Positions 26,900 to 36,410 of a stretch of 37,028 nt of DNA are shown here, piece after piece. Every line of letters begins with the position of its first letter. Positions within the stretch are counted from its first letter, which is position 1. This stretch comes from Thermoflexus hugenholtzii JAD2 (GTDB lineage: Bacteria; Chloroflexota; UBA11872; UBA12225): contig CAMDTO010000011.1 of the NCBI GenBank assembly GCA_945907765.1, positions 1 through 37,028 on the forward strand. The letters are read 5' to 3'. Under the pieces are notes generated by a model that was given only the letters and a program-made list of their open reading frames with translations, was not told the origin of the DNA and did not search any database. A program made the position numbers and the translations under genes.

Positions 26900-29101
26900 A
26901 TGTGGCTACCCTGGGATCGTCGGGTACAAGCCGGACTTCCCCTGATCGATCCCGCCGCCGGGGATGACCCGGAGACCAACATCATCAATTTCCGGCCACC
27001 GCGCACCATCGTGCAGGAGGCTTGGCGTCGTCGTGCGTATGCGGTCGGCTTTGCTCTCGCTCTCTTTCTCGTCTCGATGACCGTGCTCGCGTGGCAATCT
27101 TCGCCCGGGCGCACCCCGGTAAAGCCAGGCGATACCGTCGTCGAATCCATCCGGGCACCAAGACGCGTGACGTTCGTCAGTCAGACGCGCACCCGAATCA
27201 GCCGCGATCAGGCTTCGGCCCAGAGCCCGGCAATCTACGACTACGACAGCAACCTTCTCCGTCAGTTCCGCGGTCGCGCCGCCGACCTCCTCCGGAACCT
27301 CTCGGCCGTCAAGGCCGACACACTCCTCCCCACGGAACAGCGTCGCCGCATGGTGATCCGCCTCGAGGCAGGTTTCAATGGCGATGCTGTCGAAGCGATG
27401 CTGTCCATGGATGACGTCGACTGGCGCGTGACGGTCGGCGAGGCCTTGCGCGTCCTGGACGAGAATGTCCGGGAGCGTCTGCGTGCCGAACAGATTGCCG
27501 AGCGCCGTGCCTCCATCATTGCGCAGATCAGTGCCCAACTGACGGAACCGCAGCAGGTCATCCTGACCGACATCTTGACCCTCTATCTCCGCCCCAATGT
27601 CCTCGTGAATGACGTCGAGACCGAGCGGGTTCGCAAGGAGGCACGCGATCGCGTCGTGCCAGTTTCGGTCACGATCGAACCGGGTGAAGTGATCGTCCGC
27701 GCCGGGGATGTCATCACTCCTGAGGACGCCGAGAAGTTGCAGGCACTCGGACTCGGAACGCGCGCGTTTGATGCCTTCGGTCTCGCCGGCGTGTCCGTCT
27801 ACGCCGCCGTCATCGTCACCCTGTTCACCGTCGCATTGGGATCCTTGTACGGGGACATCCTCCTTCGACCCCGGCGCCTCGCGATGATCGGCGTTGTCCT
27901 TGTTGGATCGATGGTCGCGGCCCGCTTGGTCATCCCGGGACAGCCGTGGGTTGCATACGCCTTTCCATCGGCCGTGGCAATCATGCTGGTCTCCAACCTG
28001 CTTGACGCCCCGTTGGCCGTCCTGGTCGCAGTCGTCCAGGCGGCACTGCTTGCGCCGATTACCGGGTACTCGTTCGAACTGGTCATCCTGTTCCTTGCCA
28101 AGGGCATCGTCGGCGCCATAGCGGCCCGCCGGATCGACCGCCTGAATGCCTTCTTCATTGCCGGCCTAGCCGTCGCCGTCACGAACCTTGCCGTCGCGTT
28201 TGCGTTCCGTTTGCTCAGTTCGGATCTCGATAGCCAGGCACTCCTGAACATCGCATCAGGTGCTGCGGTCGACGGCGTCCTGTCGGCAGTCCTGACGATG
28301 GGGAGTTTCAGCCTGGTCGGAAGTGTGTTCGGCGTCACGACGATGCTTCAGCTGCTCGAACTTGCGCATCCCAGCCAGCCATTGCTCAGGCGCATCCTCA
28401 CCGAAGCGCCCGGAACCTACCATCACTCGATCCTCGTCGGGAACCTGGCCGAGCGCGCTGCCGAGCAGATTGGGGTCGATTCTCTTCTGGTGCGCGTCGG
28501 GGCCTACTACCATGATGTCGGGAAGTTGCGACGTCCCTACTATTTCGTCGAGAACCAGTTCGACGGTGACAACATCCACCATCGCCTCTCCCCCGAAGCA
28601 AGCGCCACGGCGATCATCGATCATGTGATCCACGGCCTGGAACTTGCCCGCGAATACCGTTTGCCGGTCGCCGTGCAAGCCTTCATCGTCGAACATCACG
28701 GCACGCGCCTCGCGGGCTTCTTCTACCGGGAAGCACTCAAGGTGGCCGGGGCAGATAGCGTGGACGAGCGTGCGTTCCGGTACCCCGGTCCCCGGCCCCA
28801 ACGCAAGGAAACCGCACTCGTCATGCTTGCGGATACGGTCGAGGCAAGCGTCCGGGCGGCATCGAACCGTTCGGCGAACAGTCTCGAGAACCTCGTCGAG
28901 CGTGCGGTAAATGAGCGTATCCTCGAGGGTGAGCTCGACGACAGCACCCTCACCTTGCGCGACCTGGACACTGTCAAACGGTCCTTTGTCCAGCAATTGC
29001 GGGGTGTCTATCACCGGCGTCTCGACTACACGGATGGTGCCGATGCCGAACTTGCCATCTTGGGACGGCGAGGCGGAGAGTTGCCGGAACGTGAGGCCTG
29101 A
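26900..29101 (+). CDS. 7TM-HD (PgpH-like) HDIG-domain membrane phosphodiesterase
   Basis: N-terminal TM, extracytoplasmic 7TMR-HDED-like region, 7 TM helices, then EAPGTYHHSILVGNLAERAAEQIGVDSLLVRVGAYYHDVGKLRRPYYFVENQ HD domain. Next to ybeY as in other bacteria. Confidence 0.94.
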   Translation: MWLPWDRRVQAGLPLIDPAAGDDPETNIINFRPPRTIVQEAWRRRAYAVGFALALFLVSMTVLAWQSSPGRTPVKPGDTVVESIRAPRRVTFVSQTRTRISRDQASAQSPAIYDYDSNLLRQFRGRAADLLRNLSAVKADTLLPTEQRRRMVIRLEAGFNGDAVEAMLSMDDVDWRVTVGEALRVLDENVRERLRAEQIAERRASIIAQISAQLTEPQQVILTDILTLYLRPNVLVNDVETERVRKEARDRVVPVSVTIEPGEVIVRAGDVITPEDAEKLQALGLGTRAFDAFGLAGVSVYAAVIVTLFTVALGSLYGDILLRPRRLAMIGVVLVGSMVAARLVIPGQPWVAYAFPSAVAIMLVSNLLDAPLAVLVAVVQAALLAPITGYSFELVILFLAKGIVGAIAARRIDRLNAFFIAGLAVAVTNLAVAFAFRLLSSDLDSQALLNIASGAAVDGVLSAVLTMGSFSLVGSVFGVTTMLQLLELAHPSQPLLRRILTEAPGTYHHSILVGNLAERAAEQIGVDSLLVRVGAYYHDVGKLRRPYYFVENQFDGDNIHHRLSPEASATAIIDHVIHGLELAREYRLPVAVQAFIVEHHGTRLAGFFYREALKVAGADSVDERAFRYPGPRPQRKETALVMLADTVEASVRAASNRSANSLENLVERAVNERILEGELDDSTLTLRDLDTVKRSFVQQLRGVYHRRLDYTDGADAELAILGRRGGELPEREA

Positions 29102-29102
29102 G

Positions 29103-29627
29103 ATGAGACCGGTGTCGCGCCGTGCTGCCCCGTGGCGCCGTACGCAGGTGAAGGGCCGGCGTCGCGCACCGTCGGCGCTTGCCCGCATCACGGTCGTGCG
29201 TGAGGTGCCATTCCCGTTTGATGACACGTGGTTCACGACCGTTGCGACCGCAGCCCTGCATTCCACCGGCCGGATATCACCAGCCGACATTGCCGTACTG
29301 CTTTCGGATGACCAGACGTTGCGCCGCTTGAACCGGACCTACCGGGGGCATGATTACGCGACCGATGTCCTCTCGTTTTCCCCGGGTGGCCCATCCCCGT
29401 CCAGGTTCATCGGGGACGTTGCATTGTCCGTGGCCCGCGTCATCGAGCAGGCTGACACGCATGGGCATGGGCTACCCCGTGAGGCGGGATACCTGCTGGT
29501 CCACGGAATCCTGCACCTCCTCGGACACGATCACGAGAGTGACGAGGACCAGAAGGTCATGCGCGCCGCTGAGGAAGCCGCCCTTGCGATCGTCGGCCTC
29601 GGGCGTCCGATCAGCACGGAGGCGTAA
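29103..29627 (+). CDS. ybeY: Endoribonuclease YbeY
   Basis: LRRLNRTYRGHDYATDVLSFS and the HGILHLLGHDH zinc motif. ATG at 29103 inside a longer ORF. Confidence 0.95.
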   Translation: MRPVSRRAAPWRRTQVKGRRRAPSALARITVVREVPFPFDDTWFTTVATAALHSTGRISPADIAVLLSDDQTLRRLNRTYRGHDYATDVLSFSPGGPSPSRFIGDVALSVARVIEQADTHGHGLPREAGYLLVHGILHLLGHDHESDEDQKVMRAAEEAALAIVGLGRPISTEA

Positions 29628-29631
29628 CCGG

Positions 29632-30123
29632 ATGTCTGGGGGTCCGACGCGCCGGGCGGTGGTGACCGAGGTTCCGCGTTCGGGCACCTTCCGCGGGAAC
29701 GACCGACCGTCCGTCTCGGTCAAGCCGTCCCGCGCGCGCGGGACACCGCCGGGGCCGCCGTGGCGTCGCTGGTCGATCGCCATTGGACACGCAAGGGACG
29801 GCATCTCCCACGCATGGGAGACCCAACCGAACCTCCGGATCCACCTGGCAGTCGCGGCAATGGTGGTCGGGCTTGGAACATTCGTAGGCCTTGACGCCGG
29901 CGAATGGATTGCCGTTGTCTTGTGCACGACCCTGGTGATCGCGTTGGAACTGGTCAACACCGCGGTCGAGGCGTGCGTCGATTTGGTGACGCGAGAGGTG
30001 CACCCCCTTGCACGCACCGCCAAGGATGTCGCGGCTGGCGCAGTCCTTGTCGGTGCCGTCGGGTCCATCCTCATCGGTGTGATCATCTTTGCGCCCCGTC
30101 TCTACCACCTGATCGCTTGGTGA
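29632..30123 (+). CDS. dgkA: Diacylglycerol/undecaprenol kinase DgkA
   Basis: GISHAWETQPNLRIHLAVAAMVVGLG and ALELVNTAVEACVDL (ExxNxAxE); follows ybeY. ATG at 29632. Confidence 0.92.
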   Translation: MSGGPTRRAVVTEVPRSGTFRGNDRPSVSVKPSRARGTPPGPPWRRWSIAIGHARDGISHAWETQPNLRIHLAVAAMVVGLGTFVGLDAGEWIAVVLCTTLVIALELVNTAVEACVDLVTREVHPLARTAKDVAAGAVLVGAVGSILIGVIIFAPRLYHLIAW

Positions 30124-30130
30124 CCGCCCG

Positions 30131-30955
30131 TCACTCGGGTTTGAGGAGTTCGGTTTCGACCGCTGCCATGAGGTCGGGCCAGTCCGCCTCCGTGAGACCG
30201 ATCTCGCCAAGGTGCCCGATGTGGTCCCGCAACACGGACGCAACCTCCTCCTGGCGTGCCACGTCGACGGCAAGGGTCCTCGCCATTGCCATTGCGTCGA
30301 ACTCCGAGTGGACACCAATCTGGTAGAGGACCACACCCCGCCGGCGAATCTGAGAAAGTCCGACAAGTTTGATAGGAAGGCTTTCCGGATCGTCCAACGT
30401 GCGTTGCCAAGCGACTTCGTATGGGGAGAGGGTTCCGAAACAGACGGATTCGCGCCATCGTTCTGGCGTGCCCGCCGGACATGCCAGAACGATGGCGCGA
30501 TCACGGCGGGCGAGGGCGACCGGAACCGCGCTGATGCGGGTGTCGGTTTCATCGGCTGGATAGCCCCGATCTGCACGGACGCGACAGATCGCCCGACGCC
30601 ATGCCTCGCCGGGCCAACGGTACGCCTCGACGACGTCATGCCCGGCATGTGTCGAGGTTGAAGGCACGATCACGTCAAGTGCCAGGAACGATGCGTCCGC
30701 AAGGACCGCAGCGCCCCCTGACGACCGTTTGACGATGACGGGTGCGCTGGGATCTGACGCCAGACCGGGCCGGACAATCGTGTCTGGCTGCCCGACCCCA
30801 AGGATCACCGTCCAACCGACATAGCCATACCAGCGGAGCGTGGGTCCGCACTCGCCTCGCGCCACGGCAGCGGTGAGTTTGTCTGTGCATGCGATCTGTT
30901 CAGCTGCCGTCGCCCGCCCGAAAGGCAGGCGCGTCCACTCATCCGTCTTTCCCAC
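30131..30955 (-). CDS. Lipoate--protein ligase-like (BPL/LPL catalytic domain) protein
   Basis: TLRWYGYVGWTVILGVGQPDTIV, VKRSSGGAAVLADASFLALDVIVP (RxxGGxAV-like), GLSQIRRRGVVLYQIGV. GTG at 30955 with GGAAGG upstream; ORF opens at 31111. Confidence 0.83.
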   Translation of the reverse strand: MGKTDEWTRLPFGRATAAEQIACTDKLTAAVARGECGPTLRWYGYVGWTVILGVGQPDTIVRPGLASDPSAPVIVKRSSGGAAVLADASFLALDVIVPSTSTHAGHDVVEAYRWPGEAWRRAICRVRADRGYPADETDTRISAVPVALARRDRAIVLACPAGTPERWRESVCFGTLSPYEVAWQRTLDDPESLPIKLVGLSQIRRRGVVLYQIGVHSEFDAMAMARTLAVDVARQEEVASVLRDHIGHLGEIGLTEADWPDLMAAVETELLKPE

Positions 30956-31062
30956 CGCATTTCCTTCCGTATGGCTGCGTCGCAGTGTCCGTTTACCTGA
31001 CGCGTGACGCAACCCGGTGCGGACCGCGATGGCGATCAGGCGAACGGATACGATTTGGCGCC

Positions 31063-31983
31063 ATGATTGTGTCGGAAACACCCGGCCGGATCGAAATCTC
31101 CGCCCCGGCAAAACTCAATCTCACTCTGGAAGTCGTCCGCCGCCGCGATGACGGCTTCCATGAACTCCGGTCGGTCTTTCTCGCCCTGGACCTCGTCGAC
31201 ACGATCACTGTGGAGGGATCGCCATCCATCACCCTGTCGTGTTCCGACCCCGACCTCGAGACGCCTGAAAACCTTGTCTGGCGTGCCGCCGAGGCCCTGC
31301 GCAAGGAAGGCGGTTTGCGGACTGGTGCCTTGCTGACACTGGTGAAGCGTATCCCGGTGGCTGCCGGCCTGGGTGGCGGAAGCAGTGATGCCGCATCGAC
31401 CCTGCTCGCCCTGAACGCCCTCTGGAACCTTGGCTACCCTCGTGCGCGCCTCCAGGAGATCGGCGCCACGTTGGGGTCAGACATTCCATTCTTTCTTGGC
31501 ACAAGTCCGCTCGCCCGCGTGACCGGACGAGGCGAGCTCCTCGAGCCGTTGCCCATGCCATCCCACCTTGGCGCGACTCGGTTTATCCTGGTCAAGCCCC
31601 CTGTCGGCATCAGTGCCGGTGCGGTCTACCGGGCGTATCCGCCGTCACGGTGGTCGGATGGGCATGACCGGACCGGCTCATGGTTCCGGGAACTGACCGC
31701 CCTCCTGCCGTCTGGGGAGGTCCGCGTTCCGGCGCCATTCAATGATCTGGAAGCCATCGCGTTGCAAGTTGCCCCGGAGGCAGCGGTGGCCCGCGACCTG
31801 CTCCTCGAGGCCGGGGTGACGCGCCCGGTGATGGCGGGGAGTGGTTCCACCTTCTTCGCCCTGGTTCACGGTGATGATGAGGCAGCACACGTGGCCAAGA
31901 CGGTCATTGCGTCGCGCCCAACCCCGGCCATCTCCGTCTTCCGAGCTTCGCCGGGCATGCTTGCAAGTATAGAAATGGTTTGA
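31063..31983 (+). CDS. ispE: 4-(cytidine 5'-diphospho)-2-C-methyl-D-erythritol kinase
   Basis: SAPAKLNLTLEVVRRRDDGFHELRSVFLALDLVD, KRIPVAAGLGGGSSDAASTLLALN, GSDIPFFLG, VMAGSGSTFFALV. Confidence 0.96.
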   Translation: MIVSETPGRIEISAPAKLNLTLEVVRRRDDGFHELRSVFLALDLVDTITVEGSPSITLSCSDPDLETPENLVWRAAEALRKEGGLRTGALLTLVKRIPVAAGLGGGSSDAASTLLALNALWNLGYPRARLQEIGATLGSDIPFFLGTSPLARVTGRGELLEPLPMPSHLGATRFILVKPPVGISAGAVYRAYPPSRWSDGHDRTGSWFRELTALLPSGEVRVPAPFNDLEAIALQVAPEAAVARDLLLEAGVTRPVMAGSGSTFFALVHGDDEAAHVAKTVIASRPTPAISVFRASPGMLASIEMV

Positions 31984-32007
31984 CATCAACGTACGGTCCT
32001 CAGGCGA

Positions 32008-32037
32008 TTGACAGTCTGCGGTGCCGGACGGTACGCT
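32008..32037 (+). promoter_or_regulatory. Sigma70-type promoter for tRNA-Gln
   Basis: TTGACA (32008-32013) - 18 nt - TACGCT (32032-32037); predicted start about 32044, a few bases before the mature tRNA 5' end at 32047. Confidence 0.72.
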
Positions 32038-32046
32038 GCCCCCAGA

Positions 32047-32120
32047 TGGGGCGTAGCCAAGCGGTAAGGCACGGGACTTTGAATCCTGCATCCTAGGTTC
32101 GAATCCTAGCGCCCCAGCCA
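32047..32120 (+). tRNA. tRNA-Gln (anticodon TTG), with encoded CCA
   Basis: Acceptor TGGGGCG/CGCCCCA, D-arm GCCAAGCGGTAAGGC, anticodon arm CGGGA-CTTTGAA-TCCTG (anticodon TTG at 32079-32081), T-arm CTAGG-TTCGAAT-CCTAG, discriminator G, CCA at 32118-32120. Confidence 0.97.
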
Positions 32121-32197
32121 CCCTTCTCCTGTGGGGTGATGTTGGTCCGTCCCACCCTTGGCGTTGTTCCCAAATCCCCGCTTGGCTGGACTGACGC

Positions 32198-33304
32198 ATG
32201 AGCTCGTTGCTTGCAGATGGTGCAGAGGCGTCGCCTTCGTCCCCGTCCCCAGATCGTGTCGGTGCGGTTGTCCTTGCGGCCGGATCTGGCACCCGGATGC
32301 GGTCTTCCCTGCACAAGGTCCTGCATCCTGTCGTCGGTCGCACCATGCTGTGGCACGTCCTGGAGGCGGTCCGCGGTGCCGGAGTTCTGCCTTCCTCGAC
32401 GGTGATCGTCGTTGGTGACCGCGCCGGACAGGTTGTGGCTTCGGTCGATCAGGACCGGGCTGGTGCCGGGTACACGTATGCCGAGCAGGCCGAACGGCTT
32501 GGGACCGGGCACGCCACGTTGGTTGCTCGTCCGCAGGTGAAGGGAAACCCGTCGACGATCGTGGTCGCCTACGGAGATACCCCCCTCTTGCAGGCGTCGA
32601 CCGTCGAGCGGTTGCTGCGTACACACCACGAAACCGGCGCGCTGGTCACCCTCGTGACTGGCGTTGTCGACGACCCGTCCGGGTATGGGCGCATTGTCCG
32701 CGACCCCGAGACTGGCGACGTCACCGGGATCGTCGAACACCGCGATGCGACGCCGGAACAGCGTGCCATCCGCGAGATCAACTCGGGTTTCTGTGCCTTC
32801 GATGCCGCGTGGATGTGGGCGAACCTGCCGCTTGTCCCGACGGCCCCGAACGGGGAGATCTACCTGACCACGCTTGCAGAACTGGCATCGCGCGAGGATC
32901 CGCGCCGGGTCGCCACCACCGTCCTCGACGATGTCTTCGAGACCGTGGGCGTGAACACGCGATTGCAACTTGCCCAGGCCGAGGCGCGGCTAAGGCGACG
33001 TCTTGTCCTCCAGATGATCGGCGCTGGTGTGACCTGTGAGGATCCGGCGACGGTCTACCTGGAACCGGGCGTTGAAATCGGTGAGGAGACGGTCATTCGC
33101 GCCAATACCCACTTGCGCGGAACGACACGCGTCGGGAGAGGCTGCATCATCGGCCCGAACGCAATCCTCACCGATGCGACCGTCGGTGATGGCGCGATGG
33201 TGGTTGCCTCGGTCATTGATGGCGTTGCGGTTGCGCCGGGTACGTCAGTCGGGCCGTTCTCCAATCTCGCGCTTCCGGGGGGCGCAGTTGCGCGCCACGT
33301 GTGA
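32198..33304 (+). CDS. GlmU-like UDP-N-acetylglucosamine pyrophosphorylase, short form
   Basis: VVLAAGSGTRMRSSLHKVLHPVVGRTML, YAEQAERLGTGHA, YGDTPLL, DDPSGYGRIVRD, EINSGFCAFDA, GEIYLTTL, VNTRLQLAQAEA. Left-handed beta-helix starts but ends at GPFSNLALPGGAVARHV (368 aa). Confidence 0.92.
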   Translation: MSSLLADGAEASPSSPSPDRVGAVVLAAGSGTRMRSSLHKVLHPVVGRTMLWHVLEAVRGAGVLPSSTVIVVGDRAGQVVASVDQDRAGAGYTYAEQAERLGTGHATLVARPQVKGNPSTIVVAYGDTPLLQASTVERLLRTHHETGALVTLVTGVVDDPSGYGRIVRDPETGDVTGIVEHRDATPEQRAIREINSGFCAFDAAWMWANLPLVPTAPNGEIYLTTLAELASREDPRRVATTVLDDVFETVGVNTRLQLAQAEARLRRRLVLQMIGAGVTCEDPATVYLEPGVEIGEETVIRANTHLRGTTRVGRGCIIGPNAILTDATVGDGAMVVASVIDGVAVAPGTSVGPFSNLALPGGAVARHV

Positions 33305-33413
33305 CAGTTACGGCCGTGAGCGCGACCGGGGTTCTCGTGCGGCCGCATGGCTGTCGAGGTTTGACTGAAATGTTCGCGTTACCCGGTGTGCCGGATGGGA
33401 GGAACGCAGGTTG

Positions 33414-34439
33414 ATGGCCACGACGTCGCACTCGTTGGTCGAACAACAGTCCCGCACGGACGAGTTCATCCTCGATCAGGGCATGCCTCTTTATGGCACG
33501 GAGCGCGAAATGCTTGTCTTTTCCGGCACATCGAACCCGTCACTGGCCGCGGAGATCTGCCAGCACCTCGGCATGCGCCAAGGAGGTGCACTCGTCTCGA
33601 CCTTCAAGAATGAGGAAACCCGTGTACGAATAGAGGAAAACGTACGTGGTGCGGATGTGTTCGTCGTGCAGTCGACTTCATCGCCGGTCGACCACCACAT
33701 CATGGAACTCCTCCTCATGATCGACGCCCTTCGGCGCGCCTCGGCACGCCGGGTCACGGCGGTGATCCCGTACTACGGGTACGCCAAGCAGGAGAAGAAG
33801 CTCGCCGGTCGCGAACCGATCTCGGCCAAACTCGTCGCCAACCTCATCCGCACCGCCGGTGCCGACCGCATCGTGGCCATCGACCTCCATGCACCCGCCA
33901 TCGAAGGGTTCTTTGACATTCCGGTCGATCACTTGCGCGCCAACCCGATCATGGCCCGGTGGGTGCAGGAGCACCTGGGCGGTACAGACCTTGCAATCGT
34001 GAGCCCGGACTCAGGTGGGGTCGCCCGCGCCAATGACTTCCGTCTCCGCGTCGGTGGCCAACTTGCCATCGTTGCCAAGCAGCGTCCCCAACCGGACGTC
34101 GCCGAGGTCCTCGAGATGGTCGGTGACGTTCGTGGACGCACGGCAGTCATCGTTGATGACATGATTTCGACCGGTGGCACGCTGATCGAAGCTGCCGAGA
34201 TGCTCCGTTCACGCGGGGCTACCGAGGTCATCGCCTGCGCGACCCATGGAATATTCGCCGGCGACGCCGTCGACCAGATTGATCGATCCTGCATCTCCCG
34301 TGTGGTCACCACGAACACGATTCCACTCGCCGCCGGGGTACACTCGGAGAAGATCGTTCAGGTCAGCATGGCCCCATTGCTTGCCGAGGCCATTCGACGC
34401 ATCCACCACCATCATTCGGTAAGTGCGTTGTTCTCATAG
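33414..34439 (+). CDS. prs: Ribose-phosphate pyrophosphokinase
   Basis: LVFSGTSNPSLAAEICQHLG, VQSTSSPVDHHIMELLLMIDALRRASARRVTAVIPYYGYAKQEKK, DLHAPAIEGFFDIPVDHL, IVDDMISTGGTLIEAAEML. TTG 33411 or ATG 33414 start. Confidence 0.96.
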   Translation: MATTSHSLVEQQSRTDEFILDQGMPLYGTEREMLVFSGTSNPSLAAEICQHLGMRQGGALVSTFKNEETRVRIEENVRGADVFVVQSTSSPVDHHIMELLLMIDALRRASARRVTAVIPYYGYAKQEKKLAGREPISAKLVANLIRTAGADRIVAIDLHAPAIEGFFDIPVDHLRANPIMARWVQEHLGGTDLAIVSPDSGGVARANDFRLRVGGQLAIVAKQRPQPDVAEVLEMVGDVRGRTAVIVDDMISTGGTLIEAAEMLRSRGATEVIACATHGIFAGDAVDQIDRSCISRVVTTNTIPLAAGVHSEKIVQVSMAPLLAEAIRRIHHHHSVSALFS

Positions 34440-34496
34440 GTGATGGCGGGACGCGTGGACCGCCTTTCCGGGACGTAGACAGGTATCAAACGCGGC

Positions 34497-35936
34497 GTGC
34501 GGATTGTAAATAGTGCACTTCTGGCCACCCTTGCCTCAGGCGTGGTCATCGTTGTTGCTCCCGATGTCGTCGTTGACACACTCCCGTTTGTCCGCAACTT
34601 GCGTCTGGAACTCGGCGGTGTCCTCCTCTCAATCGGCCTCCTCGGCCTTGCCGGAATGCTTGCCACCGTCGAGGCTGCGGTTGGGGCGACCCGGCGTTCC
34701 CGCCTGATGCAAGTCTCCGATGATGCTTCGGGCCGGGCCATGGATCTCCGGATGATCCAGGGCAGGATGGGCGAACTCGGTGCGGTCACCCGCTTTTTCC
34801 AGGCCTTTGCCATCGCGACTGCGTCGGTGCTTCTCGTCTCGGTCGCCGGCACCGATCTCGCAGCGTCGTTTGGGTGGCCGGGTACGTTGCTCGGCATCGT
34901 CGGAGTGGTCACGCTCGTCGCGGTCCTCTTCGGTGACCTCATTCCGCACGCAGCGGGTGTCGCGAACCCCGAGCCGATCGCGTTGGAACTGACTGGCACC
35001 GCACGGGTCTGCCTTGCGATTGGCGCACCCATCTTTGTTGTCTTGCGCTTCGTCGCACGGTTGATCCTGCGCGCACCGGTTGACATCGGCCACGCACGCG
35101 GGTCGGCCCCTGCGGTCTCAGAGGCGGGCATCATGCGTCAGGTCAATGTCGCCAAGGAGGAGGGTGTCTTCGAGGCCGATCAGGGCGCGATGATCGAATC
35201 CATCTTCACGCTCAATGAGACCATTGCCCGCGAGATCATGGTGCACCGCATCGATATCGTCGGTGTCCCCACGACCGCATCGGTTGCCGAGGCCGTCAAA
35301 CGTGGTCTCGACGCCGGACACTCCCGCATCCCCGTGTACGAGGGGACCGTCGACCAGATCGTTGGCATCTTCTACCTCAAGGACGCCCTCCGGCTCCGCC
35401 GGATCGAGGACACGAGGTCCGTTGGCGAGATGATGCGCCCGGCCTATTTCGTGCCTGAGACCAAGAAGGTGGACGACATCCTGCGGGAGATGCAATTCCG
35501 GCGGATCCACCTTGCGACTATCGTCGATGAATATGGTGGCACTGCCGGCCTCATCACCATCGAGGACATTCTCGAGGAGATCGTCGGAGACATCCGCGAT
35601 GAGTTCGATATCGAGGAACCGCCGGTCCAGCGTCTCAGTGAAGACATCGCGGTCGTGGACGCATCTGTGGCGCTTGACGACCTGAATGAAATCCTCGGTC
35701 TTGAACTGGCCTCCGATGATGTGGACACCCTCGGTGGCCTGATTTACGAATCCCTTGGACGTGTCCCGTTGGTCGGGGATGTCATCAGTACGCCGTCGGC
35801 ACGCCTTGTTGTTGAGGAAGTCGACGGGACGCGCATCAACAAGGTGCGTGTCGTCAAGTCCGTGCCCGGGTCCACACCCACGTCCAAGCCGGTTGCCCCT
35901 GACATCGCCATCACGCGTCCCCCTACAGGAGACTGA
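34497..35936 (+). CDS. CNNM/HlyC-CorC family transporter with CBS pair and transporter-associated domain
   Basis: N-terminal TM helices, VFGD-like LFGDLIPHAAG, MIESIFTLNETIAREIMVHRIDIVGVPTTAS, HSRIPVYEGTVDQIVGIFYLKD, ATIVDEYGGTAGLITIEDILEEIVGDIRDEFD. Confidence 0.94.
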   Translation: MRIVNSALLATLASGVVIVVAPDVVVDTLPFVRNLRLELGGVLLSIGLLGLAGMLATVEAAVGATRRSRLMQVSDDASGRAMDLRMIQGRMGELGAVTRFFQAFAIATASVLLVSVAGTDLAASFGWPGTLLGIVGVVTLVAVLFGDLIPHAAGVANPEPIALELTGTARVCLAIGAPIFVVLRFVARLILRAPVDIGHARGSAPAVSEAGIMRQVNVAKEEGVFEADQGAMIESIFTLNETIAREIMVHRIDIVGVPTTASVAEAVKRGLDAGHSRIPVYEGTVDQIVGIFYLKDALRLRRIEDTRSVGEMMRPAYFVPETKKVDDILREMQFRRIHLATIVDEYGGTAGLITIEDILEEIVGDIRDEFDIEEPPVQRLSEDIAVVDASVALDDLNEILGLELASDDVDTLGGLIYESLGRVPLVGDVISTPSARLVVEEVDGTRINKVRVVKSVPGSTPTSKPVAPDIAITRPPTGD

Positions 35937-35942
35937 CCGCGA

Positions 35943-36374
35943 ATGGCCGTGCACAATCTTGATGCCGATGTCGAAGCGCGCCTGATCGCCGCCGCCCGTG
36001 ACGTCTGGGACCGCGCGTATGCACCGTATTCCAGGTTCAAGGTTGGGTCTGCGGTCCTTGCCTCCACGCCAGAAGGCACCGGGATCTTCTCCGGGTGCAA
36101 CGTGGAGAACGCAAGCTTCGGCCTGACCATCTGCGCCGAGCGCAACGCGGTCTTCCACGCCGTCGCCTCGGGTGCCCGGTCCATCATCGCCGTCGCGGTG
36201 GTGACCGATGCGCCGGTCCCCACCATGCCGTGTGGGGCGTGCCGGCAGGTCCTCCGTGAGTTTGGCCCGGACATGGTTGTTGTCGGGGCGACGCTTGACG
36301 GACAGATCCGTCACTACCGGCTCTCCCATCTCCTGCCAGACTCCTTCGGTCCCGAGGACTTGCCCTCCCGCTGA
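35943..36374 (+). CDS. cdd: Cytidine deaminase
   Basis: AYAPYSRFKVGSAVL, GCNVENASFGLTICAERNAVFHAVASG (HAE replaced by CAE, as in the tetrameric class), PCGACRQVLREFG. Confidence 0.96.
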   Translation: MAVHNLDADVEARLIAAARDVWDRAYAPYSRFKVGSAVLASTPEGTGIFSGCNVENASFGLTICAERNAVFHAVASGARSIIAVAVVTDAPVPTMPCGACRQVLREFGPDMVVVGATLDGQIRHYRLSHLLPDSFGPEDLPSR

Positions 36375-36410
36375 CCGTTCCCGCCTTCCCCGTGCGACAG
36401 GACCACGACC

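Noticed and set aside
28256-29290. 344-codon minus-strand ORF antisense to the pgpH-like gene and ybeY
   Set aside because: Opposite frames have clear HD-domain and YbeY signatures; antisense product lacks any.
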